A DNA stretch of 37,075 bases from Prolixibacteraceae bacterium (lineage in GTDB: Bacteria > Bacteroidota > Bacteroidia > Bacteroidales > Prolixibacteraceae), in the NCBI GenBank assembly GCA_028282195.1, contig JANQII010000314.1, positions 1 through 37,075 of the forward strand, written 5' to 3'. Shown here in pieces: positions 26,991-34,423 of this stretch; the stretch's first letter is position 1; every line of letters begins with the position of its first letter. A model generated the notes under the pieces. That model was not told the origin of the DNA. It was given only the letters and a program-made list of their open reading frames with translations, and ran no database searches. Both the position numbers and the translations under genes were made by a program.

Positions 26991-28352
26991 CTATTTTACA
27001 ACTACTGTTTTAATATTCACAAATTCACGGATACCAAACGATGAAAGTTCCCTTCCGTAGCCACTTTCTTTAATACCTCCAAAAGGCAGGCGTGGGTCAG
27101 ATTTCACAAAATCATTGACAAATACACAACCAGCTTCCAGTCCTTTTTCGGCAAGTTCCTGCCCCACTTTTAAGTCTTTTGTAAATACCCCTGCGCCCAA
27201 ACCAAAAACGGTATCATTGGCGATTCTAACACCTTCTTCAATGTTTTTAACTTTAATTAGTGAAGCAACCGGCCCAAACAACTCATCGTGATAGGCAGGC
27301 ATTCCTTCACCAACATTTTCCAAAACGGTAGGAGGATAGAAAGCATTCTCCCCTTTAGGGACAAAACCTCCACATAAAACCGTTGCTCCTTTTTCTACTG
27401 ACTGCTCTACCTGCTCATGCAGCTCATCCCGCAGATCAACCCTCGCCAATGGCCCAATAGTAGTCCCATCATCCATCGGATCGCCAAATGAGACAGCTTT
27501 CATCTGCTTTACAAATTCATCTTTAAATGTTTCGTAAACCGAATCCATGACTATAAAACGCTTTGCCCCAATGCAGCTTTGTCCTGCATTCAATAACCGA
27601 CTTGCCACATAAAGTTCGGCTGCTTCTTTTACATCTGCATCTTCCAAAATTAGATAGGGATCACTACCTCCAAGCTCCAGCACCGTTTTCTTCAAAACAA
27701 AACCTGCCGCCACTGCTACAGATTTTCCGGCAGGAGTACTCCCCGTTAAAGTAACTGCTTTAACTTTCGGATTTTCAATGACCGATTTAACTTCTGAACC
27801 TCCGATAAGTAACGTTCTAAACACGTTTTTGGGAAAGCCTGCATCTGCGACCAGTTCTTCAATGGCAAGTGCGCAGCCCGGAACATTGCTGGCGTGTTTT
27901 AACAGACCGGTATTACCAGCCATTAGAGCAGGTGCCAAAAAACGGAAAACCTGCCAAAATGGAAAGTTCCAGGGCATGACAGCCAACACAGTTCCAATGG
28001 GTTGAAAACTCACATAGGAATGGGACACTTCTGTTTTAATCTCTTCATTTTGAAGAAAACCTTTCGCTTCTTCAGCGTAATAACGACATACCCAGGCACA
28101 TTTTTGAATTTCACCAATAGCTTCTTTTCTCACTTTTCCCATTTCAGAAACAATCAAATCAGCAAGTACTTCTTTTTGTTCTTCAAGTTTCTCAGCCAGC
28201 TTATCCATCAATTCTTTTCGAAAAGAAAAACGGGTTGATTTCCATTCGTGAAAAGTTAAATCAACGTCATTAATAATTTGGCTGACTTCTGTTTCAGAAT
28301 GATTTTGATACGTTTTAATTAGCTGGTTTGTGTATGGATTTATCGACTGCAT
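26991..28352 (-). CDS. NAD(P)-dependent aldehyde dehydrogenase, succinate-semialdehyde dehydrogenase-like
   Basis: A 453-residue cytoplasmic aldehyde dehydrogenase oxidising an aldehyde (probably succinate semialdehyde) to the acid. All catalytic residues are present: N129 in MPWNFP, E226 in LELGGS and nucleophile C260 in GQSC. The cofactor motif GSTPAGKSVA lies at 204-213 and the C-terminal PFGGIKESGYGRE motif is intact. Length and motifs fit the short SSADH class (E. coli Sad/YneI-like) rather than the longer GabD. It is monocistronic; the upstream 381-base gap holds repeats, not a recognisable promoter. Substrate is inferred from family resemblance only. Confidence 0.88.
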   Translation of the reverse strand: MQSINPYTNQLIKTYQNHSETEVSQIINDVDLTFHEWKSTRFSFRKELMDKLAEKLEEQKEVLADLIVSEMGKVRKEAIGEIQKCAWVCRYYAEEAKGFLQNEEIKTEVSHSYVSFQPIGTVLAVMPWNFPFWQVFRFLAPALMAGNTGLLKHASNVPGCALAIEELVADAGFPKNVFRTLLIGGSEVKSVIENPKVKAVTLTGSTPAGKSVAVAAGFVLKKTVLELGGSDPYLILEDADVKEAAELYVASRLLNAGQSCIGAKRFIVMDSVYETFKDEFVKQMKAVSFGDPMDDGTTIGPLARVDLRDELHEQVEQSVEKGATVLCGGFVPKGENAFYPPTVLENVGEGMPAYHDELFGPVASLIKVKNIEEGVRIANDTVFGLGAGVFTKDLKVGQELAEKGLEAGCVFVNDFVKSDPRLPFGGIKESGYGRELSSFGIREFVNIKTVVVK

Positions 28353-28480
28353 TTTGCCTTTTTTAAGTTCAGGCTAAAATTAGAAAGGATTTTATGAATA
28401 GTAAAAACAACTACAGAAATCTTACAGTCAACTTCAGAATTAGATATATGAGTATCCGTTTTTTTACCCAAACAGTTTTT

Positions 28481-28654
28481 TCAATAGTCATTCTTTGTCA
28501 TCTAGTAGTGCGTTCATAAAATTTCGTTGCAAAACTCATCGGATGACTCTATTGATATCGGGTACTTTAGTCATCCGATGAGTAAAACGTTAATTCAAAA
28601 ACCCTTTACTAGTTGTCATTATATAGTTTTTTAACGAAGAATGACCACTATTGA
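28481..28654. repeat. Outer inverted repeat enclosing the first 107-bp repeat
   Basis: Left arm TCAATAGTCATTCTT (28481-28495) pairs with right arm 28637-28654 over 7 + 8 bp, with a 3-base bulge. Inside it, TTGTCAT occurs directly at 28495-28501 and 28613-28619, immediately bordering CTAGTA ... TACTAG. Further right, AATGAC recurs at 28640, 28661 and 28672. This fills most of the 381-base gap between the aldehyde dehydrogenase and pirin genes; no gene is visible in it. Confidence 0.55.
28506..28612. repeat. 107-bp dispersed repeat, copy 1
   Basis: Matches 32244-32350 over its whole length with six substitutions (about 94% identity) and no gaps. It carries a perfect 15-bp inverted repeat, ACTCATCGGATGACT (28534-28548) / AGTCATCCGATGAGT (28569-28583), with a 20-base loop. 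There is no ORF and no T-tract after the stem. It could be a MITE/REP-like element or a structured RNA. Confidence 0.85.
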
Positions 28655-28733
28655 CGATTTAATGACTACTTAATGACCAGTAGGTATACAAGCGGACATT
28701 CATTTTAGATATTATATGCTGAAAGAAGAAAAA

Positions 28734-29438
28734 TTAAACGGGTACTTCAAGAACCAATACCCAACTCTTTTCATTGGCTTTGATATTTACATTCTCGGTA
28801 TCCTTTAAGGATAAGGCATCTCTTTCTTTCAGGTTTTCACCTGCTATTTGAGATTCTCCCTCTATCTGGAAAATATACATCCCATTTCCAGTCATTTTCC
28901 TGATGTAATCCACCTCCACACCATCTTCCAATTGAAGAAGGGAAAAGAAAGCATCCTGATTGATCCGTAATGAACCATCCCTCCCATCAGGAGATACTAA
29001 CAATTGAAAATGATTCGATATCGATGTCGAAAAAGATTTTTGATCGTAGCTGGGTTCAACCCCTTGCTTTCGCGGGAAAACCCAAATTTGCAGCAAATTA
29101 ATTTCTTCTGATTCGGATGCATTATATTCTGAATGTGTAATTCCGGTGCCAGCTGACATGAGCTGAACCTCCCCCGCTTCAATAATGGATTCATGCCCCA
29201 TACTATCACGGTGTCGCAGTGCACCTTTTATTGGAATAGTGATGATTTCCATGTTGTCATGGGGGTGAGTATCAAAACCTCTTCCCGGCTTTATAATATC
29301 ATCGTTCAATACGCGTAAAACACCAAAATGAATATTTGACGGATTAAAGTAATTTGCAAATGAAAAGCTGTAACGTGCCGATAACCATCCGTATTCTGCT
29401 TTTCCTCTTTCACTTGCCGGAAAGAACGTTTTTTCCAT
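28734..29438 (-). CDS. Pirin family protein (quercetinase-like bicupin)
   Basis: A 234-residue cytoplasmic cupin of the pirin/YhhW group, some members of which oxidise quercetin with a bound metal. The start is set at the ATG 29438 (MEKTFFPASERG), where homologues begin. The frame runs 30 codons further, but those lie in the MITE-like element. The N-terminal cupin has the metal-binding pattern: HPHDNMEI with two histidines, LRHRDSMGH, and TGITHSEYN. The C-terminal cupin-like half is shorter and degenerate. Upstream, only 22 bases separate the start codon from the MITE, so the promoter lies in or beyond that element. The physiological substrate is unknown. Confidence 0.88.
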   Translation of the reverse strand: MEKTFFPASERGKAEYGWLSARYSFSFANYFNPSNIHFGVLRVLNDDIIKPGRGFDTHPHDNMEIITIPIKGALRHRDSMGHESIIEAGEVQLMSAGTGITHSEYNASESEEINLLQIWVFPRKQGVEPSYDQKSFSTSISNHFQLLVSPDGRDGSLRINQDAFFSLLQLEDGVEVDYIRKMTGNGMYIFQIEGESQIAGENLKERDALSLKDTENVNIKANEKSWVLVLEVPV

Positions 29439-29460
29439 ATCAATTTTCTTAAAAAACAAA

Positions 29461-29613
29461 GAGGCTGTCCCAAAAGTTAACTTAACCGCTAAGTATTTTA
29501 AGAAATCGCAAAAAATGCAAAGAATCAATACTTTCTATGTCAGAATCTTAGTGTTCTTTGCGTAATCTTATGCGTTCTTCGCGGTTTGAATTTTATTCTT
29601 TTGAGACAGCCTC
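29461..29613. mobile_element. 153-bp MITE-like element
   Basis: Terminal inverted repeats GAGGCTGTCCCAAAAG (29461-29476) and CTTTTGAGACAGCCTC (29598-29613) match at 15 of 16 positions. There is a further internal complementarity (AACCGC near 29484, GCGGTT near 29581). It has no transposase and no clear target-site duplication. Ends of this type occur on insertion sequences in Bacteroidota, so it is probably a non-autonomous derivative lying between pirin and yceI. Confidence 0.75.
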
Positions 29614-29651
29614 ATAAACTATTTGCTAATATTTTGGGTTAAAAGAACCAT

Positions 29652-30236
29652 TTACTTAGCAGCTACAATAATGTACTCAAGGGTAAATTCATCATGGATC
29701 ATACGATCTCCAAGATTTTGGAAGAATTTACCGGAACCATAACGGATATCGTACAGTGTACGATCAACAACTAACTTGCCATTTGCTTTAATTTTGTTCT
29801 TGCCAATCTCTATATCGGCATCAAAAGTAACAGGCAGTGTTTTTCCTTTTATCGTTAAGTCTCCCTTAAGAGAGTAGTTATTACCCGACTTATTTTCAAC
29901 CTCGGTTAAAACCAATTCTGAAGTAGGATAATTTTCAACATTAAAAAAGTCATCAGATTTTAAATGGTCAATTAGCTTTTGTCTCCACTCACCATCCAAA
30001 TCATCATTTGTAATTGAGTTCATATCAACAACAAATGTTCCACCAATAACTTTCCCGTTTTCTACCACAAGTTCTCCTTCACGAATAGAAATAGCTCCAT
30101 AATGTTCCCCACTAACTTTTTTCCCATTCCATTTCACAGAACTCTCTTGCTTCTGAACCTTATAGCCTCCCGCAAAACTTGTTGAAAAAGCTAACAACAA
30201 GCTTAAAATTGTTAATCTAAATTGTTTTGTTTTCAT
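29652..30236 (-). CDS. YceI family periplasmic protein
   Basis: A 194-residue exported lipocalin-like protein; YceI relatives bind polyisoprenoid lipids in a beta-barrel, though physiological roles vary. The signal peptide (about 1-23, LLLAFSTSFAGG) is followed by the YceI pattern: SSVKWNGKKVSGEHYGAI, GTFVVDMNSI, HLKSDDFFNVENYP and GDLTIKGKTLPVTF. The ATG at 30236 is favoured over the one two codons upstream because it begins directly with a lysine-rich signal region. It lies 115 bases downstream of osmC on the same strand, in a group of stress-type genes. No exact promoter is seen in the gap; CAAAATAA near 30292 is one mismatch off on the minus strand. Confidence 0.88.
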   Translation of the reverse strand: MKTKQFRLTILSLLLAFSTSFAGGYKVQKQESSVKWNGKKVSGEHYGAISIREGELVVENGKVIGGTFVVDMNSITNDDLDGEWRQKLIDHLKSDDFFNVENYPTSELVLTEVENKSGNNYSLKGDLTIKGKTLPVTFDADIEIGKNKIKANGKLVVDRTLYDIRYGSGKFFQNLGDRMIHDEFTLEYIIVAAK

Positions 30237-30351
30237 GTGCATATTTGTTTAAAACCTAAAAAAAGATGTTTGTGTCCTTTAATTAACGCAGGCAAAATAA
30301 AAAGGGTTCAATAAACTTGAAACCTCTGTGTTAAATAAACTTAAATCTGGA

Positions 30352-30768
30352 TTATTCAATAATTTTTATCTCCGTTTTAACATCCATAACATCTTTATAA
30401 ACAGCACTAACACCACAATACTTTTCTTCTGACAGTTTAACTGCCTTCTCTAATTTATCCATTGGCAAATCATCTCCTTTAAACTGGTAAATAACTTTCA
30501 TTTTGTTATATTTCTTTGGGTGTTCATCACTCAAATCCCCTTCTACAACAACGTTAAAAGACTCCGGAACTACTTTCATCTTTTTCAGAATCATGATTAC
30601 ATCAATACCAGTGCAACCAGCCAGTGCTGTGAGCATCAGCTTTTTAGGTCTTGGTCCAAGATCATCGCCCCCTGATTCTTTGTTTGCATCAATTAGTACT
30701 TTATGGCCATCCATGTCTGTTTCAAAAGCCACATTTTGTTTCCAGCTTAAATCTACAATGTGTTTCAT
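30352..30768 (-). CDS. OsmC/Ohr family redox protein
   Basis: A 138-residue cytoplasmic protein of the OsmC family, which in characterised members reduces organic hydroperoxides through a pair of cysteines. Both are present: C52 in ALAGCTGID on the central helix and C118 in EEKYCGVSAVY. The DLGPRPKKLMLTALA run is the usual lead-in to the first cysteine. Length is typical of the YhfA-like subgroup. It is divergent from the Crp/Fnr-type gene with a 161-base intergenic region, so joint control is plausible. A minus-strand -7 match lies at 30860-30867. Confidence 0.87.
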   Translation of the reverse strand: MKHIVDLSWKQNVAFETDMDGHKVLIDANKESGGDDLGPRPKKLMLTALAGCTGIDVIMILKKMKVVPESFNVVVEGDLSDEHPKKYNKMKVIYQFKGDDLPMDKLEKAVKLSEEKYCGVSAVYKDVMDVKTEIKIIE

Positions 30769-30859
30769 AACAAGCTTTTTTATATGCTTTAGTAATCTGG
30801 TTTTTATTTACTTTGATGCCAATTTAATATACATTGACATATCTAAATAAATAGTTTTA

Positions 30860-30867
30860 CAAATATA
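30860..30867 (-). promoter_or_regulatory. Possible osmC -7 element
   Basis: Minus-strand TATATTTG matches TAnnTTTG exactly and is identical to the one before the sugar transporter, but I see no TTG at the expected -33 distance. The surrounding gap between the divergent osmC and Crp-type genes is very AT-rich. Confidence 0.35.
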
Positions 30868-30929
30868 AAAGATCATTGTATATTTAAATATAAATTTCTT
30901 GATTTAATTAAATCTTAATAAAAAGGTTC

Positions 30930-31631
30930 ATGAGAAGTTCAATTAAAAGACCCACTGAAGAAGAATCTGATCTTTCTGGTTTCCATTTATTTAAGAAACT
31001 GACTGATCAGGAATTTGCACAGGTGAATTACGACAAAACATGTTCACTGTACAAGAAAGGAAGCATTATTTATAGAGAGGGAAGTCGTTTGACGGGTTTT
31101 TACTGTGTTACCAAGGGTATTGTTAAGCTTTTTAAAACCGGAGTTGACGGGAAAGAGCAAATACTTCGTTTCGCCAAAAAAGGTGAAATAATTGCATACC
31201 GTTCCTTATTAAGTCAGGAATTAGCATGTAACACTTCAAAAGTAATTGAAGAAGCTGTCTTGTGCCATATTCCTTACCAAACCCTTCAATTTTTAATTCA
31301 AAATAATTGGCAGTTCTCACACCATATGCTACAAATTGTTTGTAAAGAATTGAGAGAAGCCAATGATTATATCACAGATATAGCCCAAAAAACGGTTCGC
31401 GAAAGACTTGCAGAAGTTTTACTACTGTTAAAGGAAAGTTTCGATCTTGATACGGCCAACACACTACAAATTTCACTTACCCGTGAAGAGTTGGCAAACA
31501 TAGTAGGAACTGCAACTGAAAGTGTTATTCGTCTGCTTTCGGAATTTAAACAAGATCGCCTGATTGAATTACAAGGCAGGAAAATTAAACTTCTGGATAT
31601 ACCGGCGTTAACGAGAGTAGCAAATCTATAA
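30930..31631 (+). CDS. Crp/Fnr family transcriptional regulator
   Basis: A 233-residue DNA-binding regulator. Residues about 18-130 form the cyclic-nucleotide-binding-type beta-roll (LYKKGSIIYREGSRLTGFYCVTKGIVKLF), followed by a long dimerisation helix. A Crp-type winged HTH follows at about 165-225 (ISLTREELANIVGTATESVIRLL is the recognition region). The cysteines (C37, C59, C100, C112 and C138 by my count) do not form an N-terminal Fnr iron-sulfur cluster motif, and the phosphate-binding cassette of true CRP is not obvious, so the signal is unknown. It is divergent from osmC and near pirin and yceI, so a role in redox or stress response is plausible but inferred. An intrinsic terminator follows directly. 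Confidence 0.9.
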   Translation: MRSSIKRPTEEESDLSGFHLFKKLTDQEFAQVNYDKTCSLYKKGSIIYREGSRLTGFYCVTKGIVKLFKTGVDGKEQILRFAKKGEIIAYRSLLSQELACNTSKVIEEAVLCHIPYQTLQFLIQNNWQFSHHMLQIVCKELREANDYITDIAQKTVRERLAEVLLLLKESFDLDTANTLQISLTREELANIVGTATESVIRLLSEFKQDRLIELQGRKIKLLDIPALTRVANL

Positions 31632-31635
31632 AATC

Positions 31636-31661
31636 AATCCCGGCTTAGTTCCGGGATTTTT
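31636..31661 (+). terminator. Terminator after the Crp/Fnr gene
   Basis: Perfect 8-bp stem AATCCCGG (31636-31643) / CCGGGATT (31651-31658) with a 7-base loop and a T-tract, five bases after the stop codon. Confidence 0.85.
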
Positions 31662-31703
31662 CTTAACCTGGCAATTAATTTCACTTCAACAAATATCCAT
31701 CCC

Positions 31704-32246
31704 ATGAAAAAAGAAAACACACCAATAATACCTTCTGAAACAATCATAAACAAAATTTTTATCCTGAGGGATGAAAAGGTGATGTTAGACGTTCATCTTG
31801 CTCAAATCTATGGAGTAGAAACCAGGGTTTTGAAACAAGCGGTTCGTAGAAATATGGATTTATTTCCCAATGACTTCATGTTTATTCTGAATGATACTGA
31901 AGTGGACATCCTGGTATCACATTTTGTGATACCTTCCAAACAGAGTTTGGGAGGTTCCATGCCATTTGCTTTTACTGAAACCGGAGTTGCAATGTTGTCC
32001 AGTGTTTTGAAAAGTAAAAGAGCGAGAGAAATAAATATTACAATAATGAGAGCATTCGTTTCCCTTAGAAAAACGCTCTTAAATCATACAGAATTGCGTC
32101 TGGAAATTGAAGAAATCAAAAAGAAGTTAAAAAATCAGGATAAGAACATTGAGCTGGTTTTCAATTATTTTGATGAGTTAATGGATAAACAAGAGAATAG
32201 CAAACCACGTAAACTTATTGGTTTTAAAAGAAAGAGTGGTAACTAG
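31704..32246 (+). CDS. ORF6N domain protein (KilA-N-like)
   Basis: A 180-residue protein of the ORF6N family, a putative DNA-binding domain first seen in phage and poxvirus proteins and common as lone chromosomal genes in Bacteroidota. The domain spans about residues 12-100 (IFILRDEKVMLDVHLAQIYGVETRVLKQAVRRN, then FTETGVAMLSSVLKS), followed by a helical or coiled-coil tail (LEIEEIKKKLKNQDKNIELV) and the usual end RKLIGFKRK. Its stop codon TAG is the first three bases of the second 107-bp repeat, so the repeat may have replaced the native 3' end, though little protein seems lost. No phage genes lie nearby. Function is unknown. Confidence 0.85.
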   Translation: MKKENTPIIPSETIINKIFILRDEKVMLDVHLAQIYGVETRVLKQAVRRNMDLFPNDFMFILNDTEVDILVSHFVIPSKQSLGGSMPFAFTETGVAMLSSVLKSKRAREINITIMRAFVSLRKTLLNHTELRLEIEEIKKKLKNQDKNIELVFNYFDELMDKQENSKPRKLIGFKRKSGN

Positions 32247-32350
32247 TGCGTTCATAAAATTTCGTTGCAAAACTCATCGGATGACTTTATTGATATCGAG
32301 TGCTTTAGTCATCCGATGAGTAAAATGTTAATTCAAAAACCCTCTATTAG
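32244..32350. repeat. 107-bp dispersed repeat, copy 2
   Basis: Second copy of the element at 28506-28612, with the same perfect 15-bp inverted repeat (32272-32286 / 32307-32321) and 20-base loop. The six differences fall outside the stem arms. It exactly fills the gap between two convergent genes, from the ORF6N stop codon to three bases before the stop of the EnvC-like gene. Confidence 0.85.
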
Positions 32351-32353
32351 GTA

Positions 32354-33538
32354 TTATTTACTAATCCATAACTCCGGATTTTGCTTTTGGCTTTCTTTCC
32401 AAATCTGGAATTTCAGAATTGTTTTATTGCCTTCGCTTTTATCGTTGTAAATAGAGCCAATCTCCTGTTTGGTTTTTACCTGATCGCCCGGTTTAACAAA
32501 GACTTCTTTCAAATTTGAGTAAACAGACAGGAAACTCCCGTGGCGGATAATGACAGCCATATTACCACCAGATATGGCAAAAACACGACTGACTTCTCCA
32601 TTAAAAACAGTTCTGGCTTTTGCGTTTCTGGAAGTAGTTATATCAATTCCGTTGTTTTTTACTTTAACCTGTTTTAGTACCGGGTGTGCATGTACCCCAA
32701 ACTTTTCAGTAATAACCCCCCGCTCAACCGGCCAGGGAATCCTTCCCCTGTTCTTTTCAAAATCGGCAGCAATTAGTTCCTGTTCAGGGCTTAATTCAAA
32801 TTCACCGGCCTTTCGGGCTTTTTTTGCTTGTTCTTCAACCAACTTTTCAATTTCGCGATTTAGCTTATCCTGAATTTTTTGCTGTTCCCTCAATTTCTTT
32901 CGAAGCTCACGTTGCCGTTTCTGCAAAGATTGAATGTATTTATTTTGCTCATTTTTTTCTGATAGCAACTGATTGGCTTCACTTTCTTTTTCACCAATTA
33001 ATACAAGCTTATTGCCCTTCAATTTATTGAGCTGAACAATCTTTTTATCCAACAAATCAGCTAAAACAACAAGCAAGTCAGCTTGCTTCTTCCTGTATTT
33101 CGCGTACTGTCTTAAGTACAACGTACGTCGGTAGGCCTGGTTAATGTTTTCAGAAGAAAAAAGATAAATGATTTTATCGTACGTGTTCTTGTTTTTCTGG
33201 GCAAAGCGAATCATTTCGGCATATTCAGTTTTGAGCGCTTCATGGTCATTTCGGATCATATCAACAACATCTGTATTTTCATTGATATAGTAATCGAGAG
33301 CTTTAATTTCATCGTTTATGTTGCCTATTAAGCTGTTTCGCTGATTAATTTGATTGTTAAGTAGCCGTAGCTTACCCAAAGTTACTTTTTCGTTTTTACG
33401 GGCCGTTTCAAGCAATGAGGAGGTATACTTTATAACCTGTGAAGTATTCACTTTTTTTGCGCGTAATTCAGTTAATGATTGCCCTTGAAGTGACAATCCC
33501 CAAAAAACAATCATTGTGCAAAAAAGAATGCCTCGCAT
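32354..33538 (-). CDS. EnvC-like murein hydrolase activator with degenerate LytM domain
   Basis: A 394-residue exported coiled-coil protein. A signal peptide (about 1-19, ending LQGQ) is followed by a long coiled coil (about 22-250, many K/E/Q/R heptads) and a C-terminal LytM/M23 domain (about 270-394). In active M23 enzymes zinc is held by HxxxD and HxH. Here the first His is N295 (NNGID, D299 kept), the HxH pair is I374 and K376 (ILKFQ), and the YxHL histidine is N342. So it cannot be a zinc peptidase and more likely activates amidases at division, as EnvC does. It is the last gene of the dut operon, 9 bases after DUF4292. The target amidase is not in this window. Confidence 0.85.
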   Translation of the reverse strand: MRGILFCTMIVFWGLSLQGQSLTELRAKKVNTSQVIKYTSSLLETARKNEKVTLGKLRLLNNQINQRNSLIGNINDEIKALDYYINENTDVVDMIRNDHEALKTEYAEMIRFAQKNKNTYDKIIYLFSSENINQAYRRTLYLRQYAKYRKKQADLLVVLADLLDKKIVQLNKLKGNKLVLIGEKESEANQLLSEKNEQNKYIQSLQKRQRELRKKLREQQKIQDKLNREIEKLVEEQAKKARKAGEFELSPEQELIAADFEKNRGRIPWPVERGVITEKFGVHAHPVLKQVKVKNNGIDITTSRNAKARTVFNGEVSRVFAISGGNMAVIIRHGSFLSVYSNLKEVFVKPGDQVKTKQEIGSIYNDKSEGNKTILKFQIWKESQKQNPELWISK

Positions 33539-33547
33539 GGTTTATAA

Positions 33548-34423
33548 TTAGTGAACCTGTTTGTATCTTTCAGGAATTCTAAAATTAAAATTCGATTCTT
33601 CTTCGAGTGAAAATTTACTAAGTTTTACTTTCATTTTCAACGAATTTGAAGGACTTTCAAAATAAATGTCAATATTTTCAGGATAAAGCTGGTTTTCGAC
33701 TTCGGTAAAGTTTGAAAATTCAATATCTACCTTTCGGTTATTTGATCTATCATCAAGAATAATCTTTCTGATTTTAAATGTAAACGGATCAACATAAAGC
33801 GATTGTACAATGAAGTTTTCTTCATCCAGCTTTTTTAAATAACGATCAATTTTATCTTCTTTCCCCTTCTTCTCGATTTTGGTTAGTTTCCTGTTTTTTA
33901 ACGACTGAAGAACATACATTCCTGAATCGATGTAAGAAACAAACTCTTTGTAATCGTTATTTCGGGGATCGTCGCGATATGAAAAAGGAGTATTGCTTAA
34001 AACAGACTGAACCACGTCAAAGTTAAGTTCTGCATTCACAACATTACTCAAAAAGTCGTAATCTTTTAATAAGTAGTTTTTATCTAAATAATTGATCAGT
34101 TTAACGCTATCAGGAGTTAAAAGCAATCGCCCAACCGGTACATTAAGTTTATGGAAAACCAATAAAATGCGTTTATCTTTTTCAGTTTTTAAATTTGCCC
34201 GAAAAGACGTTTTATCATCAGGTGTTTCATATTGGCAGGCAATTCGTTTAATTGACAACCAATCGTATTCAAAAGCATTTTCTTCAATACTTTTTATCAA
34301 CCTGTTGGTGCTAATTGAGCGAACCTTCTCCGTAGTAATGGTTTTGGGTGCCTTACACGAAGCCAATCCGAAAATCAAAGCACTAATTATATACAGTAAT
34401 TTTTTAATTTGTTTCGTTTTCAA
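33548..34423 (-). CDS. DUF4292 family lipoprotein
   Basis: A 291-residue lipoprotein with lipobox LASC (C23). DUF4292 proteins are Bacteroidota-specific and have a predicted LolA/LolB-like half-barrel. The signature pattern is visible: NRLIKSIEENAFEYDWLSIKRIACQYE, PVGRLLLTPDSVKLINYLDKNYLL, and a C-terminal run of beta strands (FSNFTEVENQLYPENIDIYFESP). Its ATG overlaps the stop codon of the upstream TPR gene by four bases, so the two are translationally coupled. The arrangement dut-TPR-DUF4292-M23 suggests an envelope assembly or lipoprotein-handling role, but no function is established. Confidence 0.85.
   Translation of the reverse strand: MKTKQIKKLLYIISALIFGLASCKAPKTITTEKVRSISTNRLIKSIEENAFEYDWLSIKRIACQYETPDDKTSFRANLKTEKDKRILLVFHKLNVPVGRLLLTPDSVKLINYLDKNYLLKDYDFLSNVVNAELNFDVVQSVLSNTPFSYRDDPRNNDYKEFVSYIDSGMYVLQSLKNRKLTKIEKKGKEDKIDRYLKKLDEENFIVQSLYVDPFTFKIRKIILDDRSNNRKVDIEFSNFTEVENQLYPENIDIYFESPSNSLKMKVKLSKFSLEEESNFNFRIPERYKQVH

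Noticed and set aside
26960-26993. CTTCCA-rich direct repeats before the aldehyde dehydrogenase stop
   Set aside because: Only a few imperfect units; too short and degenerate to call a repeat element.
28534-28583. Intrinsic terminator within the 107-bp repeat
   Set aside because: The stem is strong but is followed by AAAACGTTAATT or a near copy rather than a T-tract, and the loop is 20 bases.
28481-28681. CRISPR-like array
   Set aside because: The short repeats differ in length and spacing, there are only two or three units, and no cas gene is nearby.
29439-29528. Thirty-codon N-terminal extension of pirin
   Set aside because: It runs into the MITE-like element, and pirin homologues start at the MEKTFF methionine.
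31704-32246. Prophage remnant based on the ORF6N domain
   Set aside because: No integrase, structural or lysis genes nearby, and lone ORF6N genes are common in Bacteroidota chromosomes.
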